Assembly: GCF_000686945.1 (NCBI RefSeq)
Contig: NZ_KK366040.1
Coordinates: forward strand, 124,001 to 188,000
Source of the DNA: Selenomonas sp. AE3005
Lineage (GTDB): Bacteria; Bacillota; Negativicutes; Selenomonadales; Selenomonadaceae
Length of the DNA stretch: 64,000 bases
Direction of reading: 5' to 3'
Positions 63,938-64,000 of the stretch are shown here, piece by piece (within the stretch, counting starts at the first letter, position 1; the number at the start of each line of letters is the position of its first letter). The notes beneath the pieces were generated by a model. It made no database searches and was not told where the DNA came from. It worked only from the letters and a program-made list of their open reading frames with translations. The position numbers and the translations under genes are program-made.

Positions 63938-64000
63938 GATTTTAGCGTATTTGTTTTGAACAATATACACATGTCGCTTATATATTATAGTAGGAAAATG

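Overview
This window is the replication-origin region of a bacterial chromosome, most likely a Selenomonadaceae-like member of the Negativicutes (diderm Firmicutes). The evidence for this is threefold. The core genes are of Firmicutes type: rpmH-rnpA-yidD-yidC-jag-mnmE-mnmG-rsmG on one side of the origin, dnaA-dnaN-S4-recF-DUF721-remB-gyrB-gyrA on the other. An S-layer-homology porin, a second porin fragment and a periplasmic-type nucleotidase point to an outer membrane. The metabolic genes fit an anaerobe: B12-dependent MetH with a separate activation protein, DcuC-type transport, an archaeal-type glutamate synthase and malic enzyme. Genes left of about 45 kb run mostly on the minus strand and genes to the right mostly on the plus strand, as expected around oriC.

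Layout. 0-16.9 kb: a porin/5'-nucleotidase pair, sbcDC, an M20 peptidase-DcuC-porin operon with a divergent LysR regulator, a secreted hydrolase, aspartate racemase and a PreA-like enzyme. 17-26 kb: an ASCH-like protein, a three-gene glutamate synthase operon, an M23 peptidase, DUF4446, and parB-parA. Four parS sites lie between 7.6 and 26.3 kb. 26.3-32 kb: the methionine synthase pair, pfkA, and a ZTP riboswitch ahead of a stand-alone AICAR transformylase. 32.8-38.3 kb: an accessory, partly AT-rich stretch with an IS1111-type element inserted in a 600-bp repeat, a secreted protein, an unannotated Fst-like type I toxin-antitoxin locus, and two further proteins of unknown function. 38.4-44.8 kb: the rpmH-to-rsmG cluster. 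44.8-47 kb: a bipartite oriC around dnaA, with DnaA boxes, a DnaA-trio and an AT-rich unwinding element. 47-64 kb: dnaN to gyrA, including a manganese riboswitch ahead of terC-htpX, then an ECF S-component, malic enzyme, an LCP ligase, a CYTH protein and a distant DnaA-box cluster at the right edge.

Most notable signals. (1) The IS1111-type element carries a downstream noncoding region whose four short guide-like segments match its own ends and its target, each spanning an AG core, inside a long-range stem; this looks like a bridge RNA (seekRNA). Two uninterrupted copies of the target repeat in the window show the empty site. (2) A 28-codon Fst-like toxin with a convergent antisense promoter and 16-nt direct repeats, one of which covers the toxin start codon. 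(3) A 600-602 bp repeat family with terminal inverted repeats, built from two related modules. (4) A roughly 193-bp long inverted repeat just upstream of gyrA. (5) A TTATAA-bounded modular repeat. All calls come from reading the sequence; no searches or folding programs were run.
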